A stretch of 64,000 bases of DNA from Ceratopteris richardii (GCA_020310875.1 CM035444.1:113144295-113208294); one strand, 5' to 3'; counted from the stretch's first letter, positions 10,186-23,035 are shown. Made by a program: numbers and translations. The notes: generated by a model from the sequence alone, not told the origin.

Positions 10186-12064
10186 GCTCACTATCGCTCT
10201 GTGCACTGTTTTGATTCTGATTCGTTTATCAATTGGAGAAGTGCTCACCTCCTCCATTTGACCTTATCCTCTTTAAACTCTTTCTTGTTTGATTTTCCAC
10301 AAGTACAAGATACTTTTTGAAACAATTGAACACTTCATCCTTATGTTTCATGAAATACAAGATAGTCCACCTATCGAAATCATCAATAAATGCCACATAG
10401 TACCTTGGGCCTGAAATTGAAGGGTCCTTGCTTGGTCCCCACACATCTATGTGGACAAGTTCCAAATAATCCTCATGTGTATAGCCTTTCTTTGTAAAGG
10501 GTAACCTATGTGATTTACCAAACTGACATGCACCACATTTATAGATCATATGTTGCTTGAATATATTAGGTATTCCAAGTACACATTGATTTCTACATAT
10601 TTGCTTCAATGTTCTCTCACCAATGTGTCCTAATCTTTTGTGCCATATCTCTAACTCAGACAAGGTTTGATCCTTATAATTATAAATTGCAATGTTTCTA
10701 GTGTCCTCAAGCTCAAATGTAAACAATCTACATATTTTCTCTCCCTTTGCAATTCTCCTAAATCCATGTTGGGGGTCCTCTACAAAGGCTCCAAATTTAT
10801 TGAACCTAACCTATAAACCCTGTTCCACTATCTATCCAACACTCATCAATTTTTTTGTGATAGTAGGTATTGGTATCATCACCTGTTTGCGCTTGGTGCT
10901 TTCCCTTGGGCTCTTCAAGATAAAAAAGGAGAGGTATATTGCCTGCTACATGGTTTGAACAATCTGAGTCAATACAGAAGAGGTGCTCATCATTCATACC
11001 TTGTGTTGAGGTCATGTTCATAATGAGAAGAGAATCCTCTTGATCCTCTGTATAGTTGTTGAAGTAATTTCTTAATTTGTATCCTCCTTGATAATTGTTG
11101 TTGTAATCATGTTTGTAACCTTGATTATGGTTGAATCTTCCTCTTGATTGTGAGTAGCCACCTCTTTGGAATCCTCTTCCTCTTTGGTTCTTGAACTTCC
11201 TATAGGGCTCATCTGTTGTGTGATTAGACAGTCCACATATATTGCATGGGGAAGAGTTGAAAGGTCTCCCCCTACCTTGCTTACCTCCTCTACCCCTTCC
11301 TCTCGAATTCCTACCTCTCCCTACATAGTTAGGTTAAGAAGTAGCACCTTCATCTTCAAATGTTTTACTCTTTCCCTTATCCTTAGACTTTCCTTTATCT
11401 GTATAAAGGGCATAAGAATTTTTACCTCTTGATGGTTCACCATTTTTGTTGAGCTTGGCCTCATGGGTGAAGAGTTGTTCCATGAGAGTGGTTAGATCAG
11501 GGATTTGCATATCGATATAAAGATCCATTGCAATTGTGAGGGATTCCCATTTATCATTTTCCTTGATGCCATTGATTATCTGTCTCACTATTTTCTCCTC
11601 TTCAATCTCCTCTCCTATGATTGCCAACTGATTAGCCACATCCTTCACATTAGTCACAAATTCTGAAACATTCCGCTTAGGTTGCTTCTTTTGAGTAGTA
11701 AACTCCATCCACAATTGATTTTTCCCAGCTCTTGTATTGGAAGAAAAGCATGAAGATAGAGTATCCCAAGTCTCTTGGGAAGTTTTGCAGTTCCTAAAAT
11801 GAGGAAGAAGGAAGTCAGAGATATAGTTAAGTAGATATGACCTCGCTAAAGCATTTTTGGCACACCACGTTGAGTCTTTCTTACTCCTCTCTTGTAGGTC
11901 GATATTTTCTTCTAAATATGGGCATCTCCTCATCTCCTGATATGTATCCATAGAGACTTCTTCTTTGTAGATAGGTCTTCATCCTCAAGGACCATGCTGA
12001 ATAATTATTTCTATCCAATTTGTCAATGAAAGAAGGGAAACCATCTCCCGTTTTACCTCAACTT

Positions 12065-12076
12065 GCTCTCATACCA
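12065..12076 (-). promoter_or_regulatory. Primer-binding site of Copia H
   Basis: The minus strand reads TGGTATGAGAGC one base inside the LTR. It corresponds to the Met-initiator tRNA site TGGTATCAGAGC seen in element G. Confidence 0.75.
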
Positions 12077-12077
12077 C

Positions 12078-13142
12078 TGTTGGAAGAAATGGATGGATAC
12101 CTCAAGGAAGTGAGGTGGTACTGCTAAAACCTGCTTTGTACCAACCCTGATGCACTTCAAAGTTATAAATGAGGCCCTTTTAGCTTGCAAATGACACCAA
12201 GAAAGTAACTATGTACTTTGGAGTTGATGCTTGGAATGATTAATCCAAAACAGACTGATTCAAGAATAGCTAGTGTTGAAAAACTTGTTATTTTAGTCCA
12301 TACACTTGCTGGCTTTTTTACTCAGAGCTCACAGTACAGCAAAAATTGAAAAAATTCCTTTTAGGGGAATTCAATTAGCTTAGATAGCTAATTATTGTAA
12401 GTGGAATCATTTAAAATGATCGACTATGCTCTGAGAAATCATTTTAGCAAATCAAATCTTACCCCCGACTTTTTAGGGACTAACGAGTAGATGACCAGTG
12501 AGCACTTCAAAGACAATTTCTCCCACATGCCTATACCAAATGCCTTGAAAGTTTGATAACACAAAGTAGACTATAAGTTGGTTCCAACAAGCCAAAGAGT
12601 ATGCAAAATGGTTGAGTAATCACTGAGATATGACTAGAAGAAGTTGACTGTTTTGAGTAGTCATAGTAGAGAAGTAGACAGAGATGTTCAATGAGCATAT
12701 GTATTATAACACATGATTGTACAGATTCATTGGCATTATAATGATGCTCAATGATGATGAACTGAATGAGCTATTATGTGAGCTACTCAATTTCTACAAA
12801 TGATCAAGGAGAGAGCTCTCAAAGTGAGGCACACACCCGTGAATTTTAGAAGACATTTTTATAAGTATTTCTTCTAAGTTTGAATTTTGAATTCAAACTT
12901 GGCTCCAATTAAAAAGTAAATCCTCTGATTCAGGAGACATTCCCTCATCTTGAATTTGTAGCTAATCTTCCTCCTAACTCCATGAGATATAAGCTTTTAC
13001 AAGATTCTCCAAGGATTTTAATGATTCACAATGGTAAATGATCAAGTAGTTAGAAGCTATAGTTCACATGAATCATCAAGTGCTTCCACACAATGTCTTC
13101 CATGCTAAGCCAAATGTGTAGGCTTGTACATTTGCACCAACA
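12078..13142 (-). repeat. 5' LTR of Copia H
   Basis: This 1065 bp LTR matches the 1109 bp LTR of element G in its ends and at several internal points. On the plus strand it starts TGTTGGAAGAAATGG and ends TTTGCACCAACA. The flank following it is gtatg, but no partner LTR was found to test a target duplication. Confidence 0.8.
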
Positions 13143-14257
13143 GTATGCTCAACCATGTGTGTATCAGTCCTAACTAGTGAAGAAGGTCCTAAATCCATAC
13201 TATGATAAAGTGAAAATCTCTTTTAATGTTTTGATGGTTTTATGTTTTTTTCTAGTTTGTGTGATGTACACCTAAAGTAACAAAGTGGCAGCAAAAAGTA
13301 ACTAATCATAAGCCTTTGCATAAAGAAATGACACAAAATAAAACGTTTAGTATGCCTTCCTACTTTTATGCATATGCATGCAAAAATTTTAAAAATTTCA
13401 GGAGCATTTCAAGAGGAAAATGAAATTGGAAAAAAATATAACTAAGTGAACTACACGCACTTCGAAGCAAAAGGTGCCAATAGGAATAGTATATATACAA
13501 TGAGACCAAAGGGAACTACATGGCCTTTTATAAAACCTCATGCTTGCAGCACAGTATAATAGATAAGAACACTAAAAATTCTTATGTCTTCTCAATGGTA
13601 CTTGCAAGATAAAACACTAACATGCTACTTGCATGAAAAACACAGAGATGAACAAGCCGCTAACCAAAAATATGATGCATATGCTCTGCATTATGCTTCT
13701 TCTTAGTGCACAATGATGCATAAAAAGAGTAGGAATGCATAAAAATTACAAGAAAATGTATCTTGGAGTTCAAAACTTTGATGTGCAAGTATATGCAAGT
13801 GCTCGTGGTTGATACACACTCTTTTTGAGTCTCCAAGAGTATCTTGATCGTTGTTGTGTCAAAAAGGTTTTTGTATGAGGGTCCTTGTTGTTGAATGGTC
13901 AACTTCAAAGCTCTCTATAAGTACAAACATGAATCCAATTGATATGTTCCAGCCACTCAATGGAAAGCTCTAAAGAAGGATTCTATAGCGAGAGGAGCCA
14001 CTCAATTTGGTTGAGAAATGAGTGATACATAGCCTTTTTGGTGGAGGTGGTTATGCTAGACAAGCCTTTGTAGAGGGGACTCGTAGATGAAATAAGAGAA
14101 TTCACTTCAGACTTGCCTCTATGGAGTCTTTTCAGTAGTGAACGTGCATGAGATGGGCTGATTTATCCCAAATGTGGAGTTCCAAGCATTGAAAGCAGCT
14201 ATAAATAGATCACCTTCTTATGCTTTCCCTCAACCCAATGAGAAGAAAGGAGTGTAT
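13143..14257. other. Unrecognised intergenic DNA
   Basis: I see no gene, element end or RNA here. A minus-strand 82-codon frame at 13660-13908 has no recognisable domain. It is probably chance. Confidence 0.5.
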
Positions 14258-14775
14258 TGTTAGGCCGCCGGATTGGCACAATGTAACTTATATATTTTCA
14301 TATACCGCACGCACCGAAAGGGCGTAGCGAAGTGATGTAAACCTTTTATTCAATAATGAAGAGACATTACATGGTTCTCCAGTGTGAGAGGAGACGGGAT
14401 CGCCAGACTGTTTGTCTGGGCGATTTGCGACCTTGCAGAGACATTGTATTGTAGAGTTTGTATATATCTGAGTACAGTTAATTCTGTTCTTATTGAATTA
14501 CCGTAAACTATTACTACACAGTATTATTGTCGTAATATGAATAGATCTGTTCGATTATGTGATTGAACGACTGTGCGATAAGTTAATGTGTGATGATACC
14601 GTAAATGGAAGAATATAACTGTGTAACAGAAGTAATGACTGAGCGTATAATTACTGTTTGGGTAATTAGTTAATTGGGAAAATCAAAAAAAGGGCCTCTG
14701 CATTGTTAGACCCCTACCATCCCCAAGAACCCGAAAAGAGATTAAAAGCAGATCTACTGACAGTCCCTTTTAACA
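14258..14775 (+). repeat. 5' LTR of element F
   Basis: 518 bp, starting TGTTAGGCCGCCGG and ending CCCTTTTAACA. A TATATATT stretch lies near 14287. The same sequence returns at 23036-23264 plus 29776-30064. Confidence 0.95.
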
Positions 14776-14776
14776 C

Positions 14777-14792
14777 TGGCGCCATCTATGGG
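14777..14792 (+). promoter_or_regulatory. Primer-binding site of element F
   Basis: TGGCGCCATCTATGGG follows the LTR after one base. It shares TGGCGCC with the B/A primer site but differs after that, so a different tRNA probably primes it. I do not assign the tRNA. Confidence 0.6.
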
Positions 14793-14864
14793 AAGATGGA
14801 AATAGATTGAGAATACTCAGTAAAGCTAGAGCAGTGTGTAAGGCAAGCGGTGCAGAGGTGATAT

Positions 14865-16600
14865 ATGCTGGTTACTCGGTCCGGCGAGTCTTATCCGAAG
14901 TATAGAAGAGACCAGCATCCCTGGGCAGTTCCAAATCTATTAGGGACACCCCCAGGTGGTAGAAGCGCAGGCCATTTAAGCCAAGTTGTCGAAGGATCGG
15001 AGCCATTTAGCAGTGATTCTGGTGCCAGTTCGGTGACACATGATGAGATTTCGGTAGATTCCGGTGTGATTCCGGTTCGATTTGAAGAAGGTGCAGTGAT
15101 TTTTGGGTGTAAAGAGACACAGTGCATAGTTCATCCGATGTTATCTGGTCAGGATTTGACTATTTGCGGTGATAAAGTTGTGTTGCCAAGTGAGACCGTT
15201 TTTGGTGAAAAGACAACCTGGTGTGGTGAAAGTTCGATAATTTTCGATGGGAGTTCGGTGCCATTTAGTGGGAGTCTAAAGTTTTCCGTTTTTCGGTGAT
15301 ACTGCAGTACTACCTGGTGGATCCTTGTTACGTTCACCACTGTTCGGGGCAAGCTTGCCTGCTTTTGATACTAAAGCTGAGGACAGACTATTTGATTTGG
15401 AGATAAGTAAGAGATTCAACGCCATTTTCGAGCCGGAAGGTGAGCAACCTGATAATACAGATTTCGAAGGACAAGAGACACCCCCTCAAAACTCAGGGAA
15501 CAACAACAGTACCAATAATAGCACCATGAGTGGTCAACAGTAGCAACAGCAGCAACAACAACAACAACAGCAGCAACAGCAACAACCACATCCAATCATC
15601 CCACGGCGACCGGTTCCAATAGGGGTGACTTACACAAAATTCGATGGATTTCCGGGTGACGACCCTGATGCACATGTGCGCACCTTTGAGATAAGCTATG
15701 CAGTGCTGAACCATCCACCCGATCCGACATACAAGGCTATCATATTTTAGGCTACCTTAGTTAATGAAGCGGCTAGATGGTTGACTGAGTATGATATTAA
15801 TCATTTGGTTAACTATGATGTTGTGCGGGATGCATTTTTACAGAGGTTCCGGTTGAAGAAGAATCCTGCCAAAATCTTCCACTATTTGTAGAACAATCGG
15901 CAGAAGCCACACCAAGCTGTTCAGGAATACGCAACATTGTTAAGAACTCACTTAAGACAACTGCCTCCGGCACATGCTAATCTATCGGATGATGTTATAA
16001 CTCAGTGGTTCATTAACGGTTTGACCCCACAGTTAAGAAAAATTATGATCATCCGTTGTGTGGGTGCTATGACACTAGATGCTGTTATTGCGATGGCCCT
16101 GCAACTAGAGCATAAAGTTGGGGGATTCACCGAAGATTTGGAGCTGTTGAAAGCCAGTAAGAACGTACAAGATGATCCGACTAAATAGATGTATTGCACC
16201 AAGTGCAAAAATCCAGGGCACACCAGTGCTACATCTGCCCTTAACCAGATGTATTGTGCCATCTACAACACAACAAGACACTCAACGAAAAATTGCACGT
16301 ATAATGCCAAAGTGCAGGGGCGAGCAGCTGTAAATGCCATCATACAGGAACCAGGTCAGCCAACAGCCCATTACATGCCACCACAGATGCGAACCAACCA
16401 GTCACAAGGATATAGGAATTACTGAGGTCAGTGGAATATCAATTTCAATTCAAATCGATGGCAGGCGGGTACATCAGCGGAAGGTACTTCTCTTCCACCA
16501 CCTCGATGTCATTTTTGCGGCGAGATTGGCCACATCCGTAGATTTTGCAAGGATGCAGCAGAGTACGACAAAAGGAAGAAGGAGTGACAAAATCCAATGA
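14865..16600 (+). pseudogene. gag: Gag region of element F
   Basis: A disordered N-terminal part is followed by a poly-Gln tract coded by CAA/CAG repeats (15544-15590). The Gag core lies at about 15.6-16.15 kb (VTYTKFDGFPGDDPDAHVRT, NEAARWLTEYD, VQEYATLLRTHLRQLPP, ITQWFINGLTPQLRK). Cysteine-rich stretches at 16.19-16.32 kb include CTKCKNPGHTS. A clear CX2CX4HX4C zinc knuckle (CHFCGEIGHIRRFC) lies near 16508-16550. The product would package element RNA. The region is broken. Confidence 0.8.
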
Positions 16601-16719
16601 CCAACATGGTCTATATTTCACCAGTTGAATCACAACCAGCAGTGGTTCAAACCAGATCGGGTAAGCAGTTGCAACCCGTCGCTGAGGTGTTCGAGCCTGG
16701 TATCCGTGAGTAGCTGCGA

Positions 16720-17691
16720 ATGTATACAAAGGCTAGTCAATGGACAGCTAAAGAGCCAACTGTGTTTCCTGATCCAATTCCGGTAACACAGGTTCCCTTG
16801 CCTAAGGCAAGATCGAATGAACAAAATTATATCCTAGCAATAATAGAATCATCATCAAAGCCGGTGAGAAGTACGATCCAAACAGATCAGGTATGGGATA
16901 TCCTATCTAAGGCTTCAATTACACTCCCTTTGGGACAGTTGCTTGCTTGGGTACCAGGAGTCAGGCAGCAATTCCAACAACAGGTTAGTCCCGGATCTTC
17001 CTGTACTCCGGCGATTGCAACAATACAACCGAAAGCTGATTCTACGGTGGATCATTCAGTCCCATTGATCACTGTTTGGCATAAAAACCAAAAGATTACT
17101 CAAGTGCTAATTGATGGCAATTCAGGTGTGAATATAGCAACGGTAGCACTCTGCAAGCAATTGGGTTGGACCCAAATCGAGCCCGTACAATTTTTTGTCC
17201 GCATGGCAGACCAATCCCGAGTCCATCCGGTGGGACTAGTACGGAATATTCCGATTACCTTGCAGGGTTCCATGTTCAAAATGACTTTTGTCGTCCTCGA
17301 ACTACCAAAATCCAGCCTCGACTACAATCTACTTTTCGGACGGCCATGGTTGAAACAAGCCAAAGTTGTACAGGATTGGTCTGCAAAGGAGTTAACTTTC
17401 AAAGATAATCACCGTAAATATGTAGTTAAATTGGATGCCATGCAACCCTACGAGCTTCATGCAAGACCATATGTAGCGGAGCCGGTCCACATGTTGGATG
17501 GCTTATCTGATGACGAGGAAGAGGCGTTTCTAAAGATCAATAAGGATCTAATCTCATTAGGTACTGTAGATCTCCAGTCGGTGGCAGACAAGTGGAGTCC
17601 GGCCGCTTTCACGGTGGTACCAGTGACCGGAGATGCAGATGTAGATGATAGTGTCGCTATGGATGGAGCCATCTTACATCAACTTTTGTAG
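16720..17691 (+). pseudogene. pol: Protease region of element F
   Basis: A retropepsin-like domain lies at about 17.05-17.40 kb. It has a catalytic-loop region (VLIDGNSGVNIATVALC), a middle part (VRMADQSRVHPVGLVRNIPI) and a C-terminal LLFGRPWLKQ, which matches the usual ILG(R/Q)PWL. The flanking ORF is acidic towards its end and leads into reverse transcriptase. Upstream lies a proline-rich gag-protease linker. Confidence 0.75.
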
Positions 17692-17759
17692 TCAACTGAT
17701 GATCTGGTAAAACCTCGATAATTTTATGTACCAGAAGATCAGTTAGTAACATATAATTT

Positions 17760-19165
17760 GGGTGATGCAGATAACCCGCGACCCGTTAAGATTAAGGCAG
17801 GATTATCAGAGACATTTCAAGATGATTTGATACGACTCTTGCATGAGTTCTCCGATGTTTTTGCTTGGGACTATCGAGATATGAAAGGTCTGGACCCACG
17901 GATCTATTAACATTGGGTAGTGCTCAAACTAGAGGTGAAGCCAATTAAACAGCCTAGTTACTGAATGAACCCCAATTATGCAGCACAGGTCAAAGCAAAA
18001 CTCGATCGGTTACTGAAGGTGGGATTCATTGTACCAATCGAGGATGCTGAATGGATATCTCCGATAGTGATTGTTCCGAAGAAAAATAAACAGCTACGCA
18101 TCTGTGTTGATTACCGAAAACTGAATGCTGCCACTGTACCGGATCCATTTCCTCTCCCCTTTCTGGACACAATGCTCGACAGGGTGGATGGGCACGAGAT
18201 GTATTCATTTCTGGATGGCTACAGTGGCTATAACCAGGTGAGGATGGCAGAACAGGACATACCTAAAATAGCTTTTATCACGAACTAGGGTGTTTATGCT
18301 TGTACGGTAATGTGGTTTGGGTTAAGGAATGCTCCAAGTACATTTCAATGATGTATGCAAGAAGTTTTTTCACCCTACTTGACAACTTTTATGCAAGTAT
18401 ATTTGGACGACTTTTCCTTATGTGGTAAGACTGCGGCGCACCTGTATCATTTACGGTGCTGCTTTGAAAAATATCGCGAATACTAATTATGCTTGAACTT
18501 GACAAAGTCTGTTTTTGCGGTCTCTTATGGCAAACTACTTGGACATATTATCTCTGCACAAGGGATACAAGTTGATCTGGATAAAGTTGCAGCCGTGTTG
18601 GAGGCACCAGTCCCTACGACACCGAAAGAAGTTATGCGTTTTCTGGGCAAAATCCGGTGGCATGGCAGACATTTACGGTGGTTAGCTCATTAAGCAACAC
18701 TGCTCAATCAGCTTATGACTAGTGCTCCGCGGCAGTATGATTGGACATCGGAGTGCCAAAATGCATTTGATCGTTTAAAGGTGTTATTGACGCAGGCTCC
18801 AATTTTGCAACCACCTGATTGGGAACGTCCGTTCCATGTCTTTGTGGATGCATTGGACATAGCTATTGGTAGTGTACTCATGCAGCAAACTGACAAATGG
18901 TTTCGGCTTGTATATTATGCAAGTCGTCGATTAGCCCCTAGTGAAAGAAACTATTCAGTGACCGAAAGAGAATGTCTCGGGTTGGTGTACTCTGTGAAGA
19001 AGTTTCGCCATTATTTGTTGGGCCGAAAGTTCACCTTCCACGTGGATCATGCCGCACTTGTGTATTTGGTCCGACAGCAACATTAAGGTGGTCGCTTGGC
19101 TCGATGGGTTCTATTATTATAGGAATTCAACTATGAAGTTATTCATCGACCCGGCACAGCACATG
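17760..19165 (+). pseudogene. pol: Reverse transcriptase and RNase H region of element F
   Basis: Reverse transcriptase motifs appear in order: KVGFIVPIEDAEWISPIV, VVPKKN-type IVPKKNKQLRICVDYRKLN, YSFLDGYSGYNQVRM, the palm motif near 18400 (VYLDDFSL) and LGHIISAQGIQVD. RNase H follows at 18.72-19.16 kb (ILQPPDWERPFHVFVDALD, YSVTERECLGLVYSVKKFRH, FTFHVDHAALVYL). Together they would copy element RNA to DNA. The region is broken. Confidence 0.85.
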
Positions 19166-19399
19166 CCTTGGCAGATTTTCTATCTTGGTTAGATTCCGGT
19201 GAAGCCCCGGTGGGGGTTGATGACAGTACACCAGCAATTTACGCTACTGAGCAAACTGTTGAAGAATCCATAGAAGCTCTTGTTCCCCCTACATACTACG
19301 GTATGATACTAACGTTTCTAATTGACGGGTATCTTCCTCCTCATACTTCCTGTGCTCTAAGGCGGAAATTTGCAGTTTACACTCGAAGATTCCAGTTGA

Positions 19400-20545
19400 T
19401 TGTAGGTCGTGTACTATGTGGATCATACTGGTGTTTTACTTCGGTGTATCCCACCACATGAAGCAAAATCGGTTATTACTATGGCTCATTCATTACCCTC
19501 GGGTGGACATTTCGCAGCTGATCTTACTCACCGTAAAATTCTTCAAAGTGGGCTTTGGTGGCCTACCATGTACAAAGATGTGACTCAGTTTGTGCAGCAG
19601 TGTGATACCTGTCAACAGTCTGGACAGCCATTACAGCGGCACTTCTTTCCCCTTCAACCTGTCTTACCTCTGGAACCCTTTCAGAAGTGGGTTCTAGATT
19701 TTATTGGTCCAATAACACCCCCAGCCACTTTCACCAACAGCCGCTATATCTTGACTTGTACCGATTATGCCACTCGGTGGGCGGAGGCTTGGGCATTACG
19801 GTCGGCCACAGCAGTTTCGGTGGCCAAATGCCTGATGAAGGACGTTTTTCCTCGTTATGGGTTGCCTCTGGAAATCGTTACGGACCAAGGTACACACTTT
19901 GCTAACCACTTAATGCAAGTATTGACCAAGACATTTCAGATTGTCCACAAATTCAGCTCGCCTTATTATCCCCGTGCCAATGGTCTGGCGGAGAGTACCA
20001 ATAAGACTTTGTTGACTATGCTCTGTAAATTGCTTTTGGAATGTCCAGAACATTGGGACCAGTTACTACCTGCAGTTTTGTGGGCTTACTGGACTACGTA
20101 CAAGGTAGCTACTGGCATGACCCCGTTCAAACTAGCTTATGGATTGGAAGCTATTGCACCAATGGAAGTAGTAGTGCCGAGTCTAACGTGTTGCCTTAGC
20201 TCAAAAATTGCTACCGGAAGAATCCTTGCCATTTCGGTTGGATACACTCAGATCATTGAATGAACATCGCTGGGAAAGTTTTCTGGTACTTCAAGAAGTT
20301 CAGCTTCGTCACGCTCGTACCCATGATCGTTTCCTCAAGACCCCTATGCTTACGGTGGGGCAACTGGTGTTATTCTACAATGCTAAAGCAAATCGGTCTG
20401 CTGGGAAATTTAAATTATGGTGGTTCGGTCCATACCAAATTATTGAGCAGATAGGATCCACTACTTTTAGGTTGGCCACCTTAACCGGAGTTCCCCTTCC
20501 GAAAGTGATTAATGGATCTAAGCTTCGCCCTTATCAGCAATCGGC
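19400..20545 (+). pseudogene. pol: Integrase region of element F
   Basis: The zinc-binding HHCC motif is visible (HSLPSGGHF... VQQCDTCQQSG). The core DDE residues are visible too: D in VLDFIGPITPPAT, D in IVTDQGTHFANH, E in RANGLAESTNK. The C-terminal part continues to about 20.54 kb (LVLFYNAKANRSAGKFKLWW, FGPYQIIEQIGSTTFRL). No chromodomain is seen. The core between 19.41 and 20.26 kb reads openly. Confidence 0.88.
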
Positions 20546-20874
20546 CGATAACCAATGATGTGTACCTTGTCTTTTTTGCGTGTCATTTGTTTATTTCTTT
20601 TCCCGCATTTCGGTTGACCACTGACCATAATCTTCTCGTTATGGTATCTAAATATGATTAATTGCCGCCCTGTGTTACTGTTTCTGTTTCTGCATGCATG
20701 CCAAAATTATGAAGGGTATCATTTCAATACCGCGTGATGATTAGGGTTTTCGATCGCTTCATGATGACCCGTGTGTCTACTTAACCTTGTTTCTTTTACG
20801 GCTAATGGTTACTGCGTTTGTGTGCTTGTGCATGTTCGTTGTCGTCTGTATTCTTGTGCTCACTTGTGCACACC

Positions 20875-22107
20875 ATGGAAGCTTTAGCGAATGTCGCTAC
20901 TTTCTGTGCAGGACTCACTCCTGAAGTAAGTGAGTACTTGCGCACTCGCAGTTTGTTGAATTTCGCTGAATTGCCCTGGCATTCAGTGGAATTTCAACCA
21001 TTTTATGCGCAAATTATTGCTATCATCACCTGTACACCTGCTACAGAACAGTGTTGGCCCATCGCCTGCTTCCCATCCCGCGTTGTTATCACTTTAGCTT
21101 CATTTGCTGAAGCTTTCTGCCTCCCTATGGAAGGATTGGAGAATGGTCCACTTCATCCTGTAGCCACCATGAAAGAGTTGTTTCCTCGGCACTCATCTAA
21201 TGAGTATGCCATTTTGTGTAGACCCAAACCAGAGCGCACTGCTCTGCAGTTTTTAGTTGCTATTTTGAATTTGCAAAAATGCACTTACGGTATCTCACAC
21301 CCCTTCTATTCGATGATAGACATGGCTTCTTGCAAGTCTGTCAATTTTGCTTCTTTTTATTTCTGGCGCATTCATCGTGAATGTGTCGCGGTTATCAAAC
21401 AGGTCAATAAGGGTGACCTTCCGCGTTCTCGTCTTCCCCATATCCTCACTTTTCTCTTTCCAATAATCCAAGCCATGCAACCGCCTCCAACCGCTCCCAT
21501 CTTGTTCCATGAAGAATCTACTCAAGTGCTCGAGGACGCAGAGGATGACGATGAGGATCTCTTTCAACTTCTTCACCGGAAACGTAGACGTATAAGTTCT
21601 TCTGAGAGCCAGGTGCAGGGATCAAAGGCTGGCAATGAAGAAGAAGTCTTCCATAACACGGCTACATCCATTCATGTTGAATCTTCGGATCATTCTTCTC
21701 CAAATAAGCAGCAGGAACAAGATGCCCACACCGAAGACTCTGACGAAGTTTCTTCTCGGGAGAATTCTCATCTGCAGAATCAAGATTCGGTGAAGGATAT
21801 TGCTGCTGACATTCTTAACAACATGATTGCTATGATTGATACCGTCATCGACAAGGTTGAGGCATCAAAGCAGAATACCACCGGCCTCATTTTGACGCCA
21901 ATTATTCCACCTCCTCCACCCATGAACACTGTAGAGCCCATTGTCCCAGTCAAGCCTGTTGTTCCCGACACACCCACTACTTCCTCGTCTTCTCCCAATT
22001 ACTCTCTACCACCTTCCCCTCACCTATTATCAGCCTCTTCATCCCAGCCACTTCCTCCTCTTACACTTTCGGCTCCAATGTTTAATGAATTAGAATCGAT
22101 GGGTTGA
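20875..22107 (+). CDS. Post-integrase ORF of element F, about 410 aa, function unknown
   Basis: The frame lies about 330 bp after the end of integrase, on the same strand. The ATG at 20875 (MEALANVATF) was chosen over upstream in-frame starts. Residues 1-200 look globular and rich in Phe, Cys and Trp (SEYLRTRSLLNFAELPW, RPKPERTALQFLVAILNL, HPFYSMIDMASCKSVNFASF). Residues 200-410 are acidic, Ser/Pro-rich and likely disordered. I see no signal peptide or membrane anchor, so an envelope role is not supported. The layout recalls the extra 3' frames of Athila-type Ty3/Gypsy elements, but I could not confirm family membership. Element A has a comparable module. Confidence 0.65.
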   Translation: MEALANVATFCAGLTPEVSEYLRTRSLLNFAELPWHSVEFQPFYAQIIAIITCTPATEQCWPIACFPSRVVITLASFAEAFCLPMEGLENGPLHPVATMKELFPRHSSNEYAILCRPKPERTALQFLVAILNLQKCTYGISHPFYSMIDMASCKSVNFASFYFWRIHRECVAVIKQVNKGDLPRSRLPHILTFLFPIIQAMQPPPTAPILFHEESTQVLEDAEDDDEDLFQLLHRKRRRISSSESQVQGSKAGNEEEVFHNTATSIHVESSDHSSPNKQQEQDAHTEDSDEVSSRENSHLQNQDSVKDIAADILNNMIAMIDTVIDKVEASKQNTTGLILTPIIPPPPPMNTVEPIVPVKPVVPDTPTTSSSSPNYSLPPSPHLLSASSSQPLPPLTLSAPMFNELESMG

Positions 22108-22124
22108 CTCTTAATCCAATTTTC

Positions 22125-22994
22125 TCAGCAGTTACCTATGCAAATGAAGCAGGCAACCGATAATATTCGACATGAATTACAGCACAAAGTGGATATTTTA
22201 GAAGCAGATATTGCCCCATTACAGGAAGAAGCAAATGCAGTGAAGGCAGAAAACCATGCTTTGTAGGTTCAACTCCAGCAACTTCAAGCTCGACTTACAG
22301 ACCAGGATAATCTTATTGCTCAAAGAGATGCAGCATTGGCTGAGTTAAAAGCCAAGGATGTTTTGTTAACTGCTCGTGATGAAGAAATCAAGCAATTAAA
22401 TCAGTTGGTACAGGATAAGGAGGATGCTCGGATTGCTCTTGGCAAACTTTTAGAAGAAACTCACGTTGAGCTTGATGAAGTCGTGCAGAGAGGACAAGAA
22501 ATGGCTAATTTGGCTAAGTAGACTACTGCCGAATTACACACAGCCTCTGCCAATCTTTTCCAGGCAAATACTGCTCTCAAAGCACACACAAGTCTGACCA
22601 TTCAACTTAAGAAGGAATTAGCAGGGATTATGAAAGAAAGGGATGCATATTATAGGACAATTCAATATCAAGCTCAGGAATTGGAACGCAGAGAGAAGCA
22701 ACTAGGAACTCTCAAGGCGAAAGATTGTCTCGAATTGATGCGCAAAATGCGGATATGAAGCAGTAGCGAGATGCTGCATTAGCTAATGATTTCTATTTAC
22801 AAGAAGCGTTTTTGCAGACCCAGATTGATGCTCTGTTCAGTCAGGTTATTTCGGCGAGTTCAGTACGCACTGATGCACAACTGGTGGAGCCGGAAACGTT
22901 AAAATTGATGTTGGATTCATTAAAACAGAAAATTACCAGAACCTTCAAATTAGCAAGAACCATGTATATCCAAGGCATCGTAGATGAGACTTAA
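22125..22994 (+). pseudogene. Coiled-coil coding region of element F
   Basis: Glu/Gln/Lys/Leu-rich heptad-like sequence is seen (for example LKAKDVLLTARDEEIKQLNQ, then VQDKEDARIALGKLLEE, and ALFSQVISASSV further on). It follows the 410-codon frame and ends about 40 bp before the 3' LTR. The N-terminal part of the 577-codon frame of element A is also a coiled coil, so both elements pair a globular part with a coiled coil after integrase. The region is broken. Confidence 0.55.
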
Positions 22995-23035
22995 TTTTGT
23001 TTTCTTTGTGGGTTCAAGTCCACCGTGCATGCCAG

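Larger units (their letters stand above)
10229..13142 (-). mobile_element. Ty1/Copia fragment H: 5' LTR, gag, protease to integrase start
   Basis: A minus-strand Copia element closely related to G, with proteins close to 90% alike by eye in the integrase region. From right to left it has the 5' LTR, primer site, gag (11334-11951 and onward, with CAKNALARSYLLN and FRNCKTSQETWDTLSS), a Gly/Arg-rich knuckle region near 11.1-11.3 kb, a protease motif (CIDSDCSNHVAGN), and the GAG-pre-integrase and integrase start (WHKRLGHIGERTLKQ, YKCGACQFGKSHRLP, DVWGPSKDPSISG). It is fragmentary, with several breaks. Reverse transcriptase is not present as part of this copy. Confidence 0.9.

Noticed and set aside
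7480-13142. A single Copia element spanning 7.5-13.1 kb
   Set aside because: The integrase/gag part is close to G while the reverse transcriptase part is only about half identical, and the two flanking LTRs differ. Two Copia families are present.
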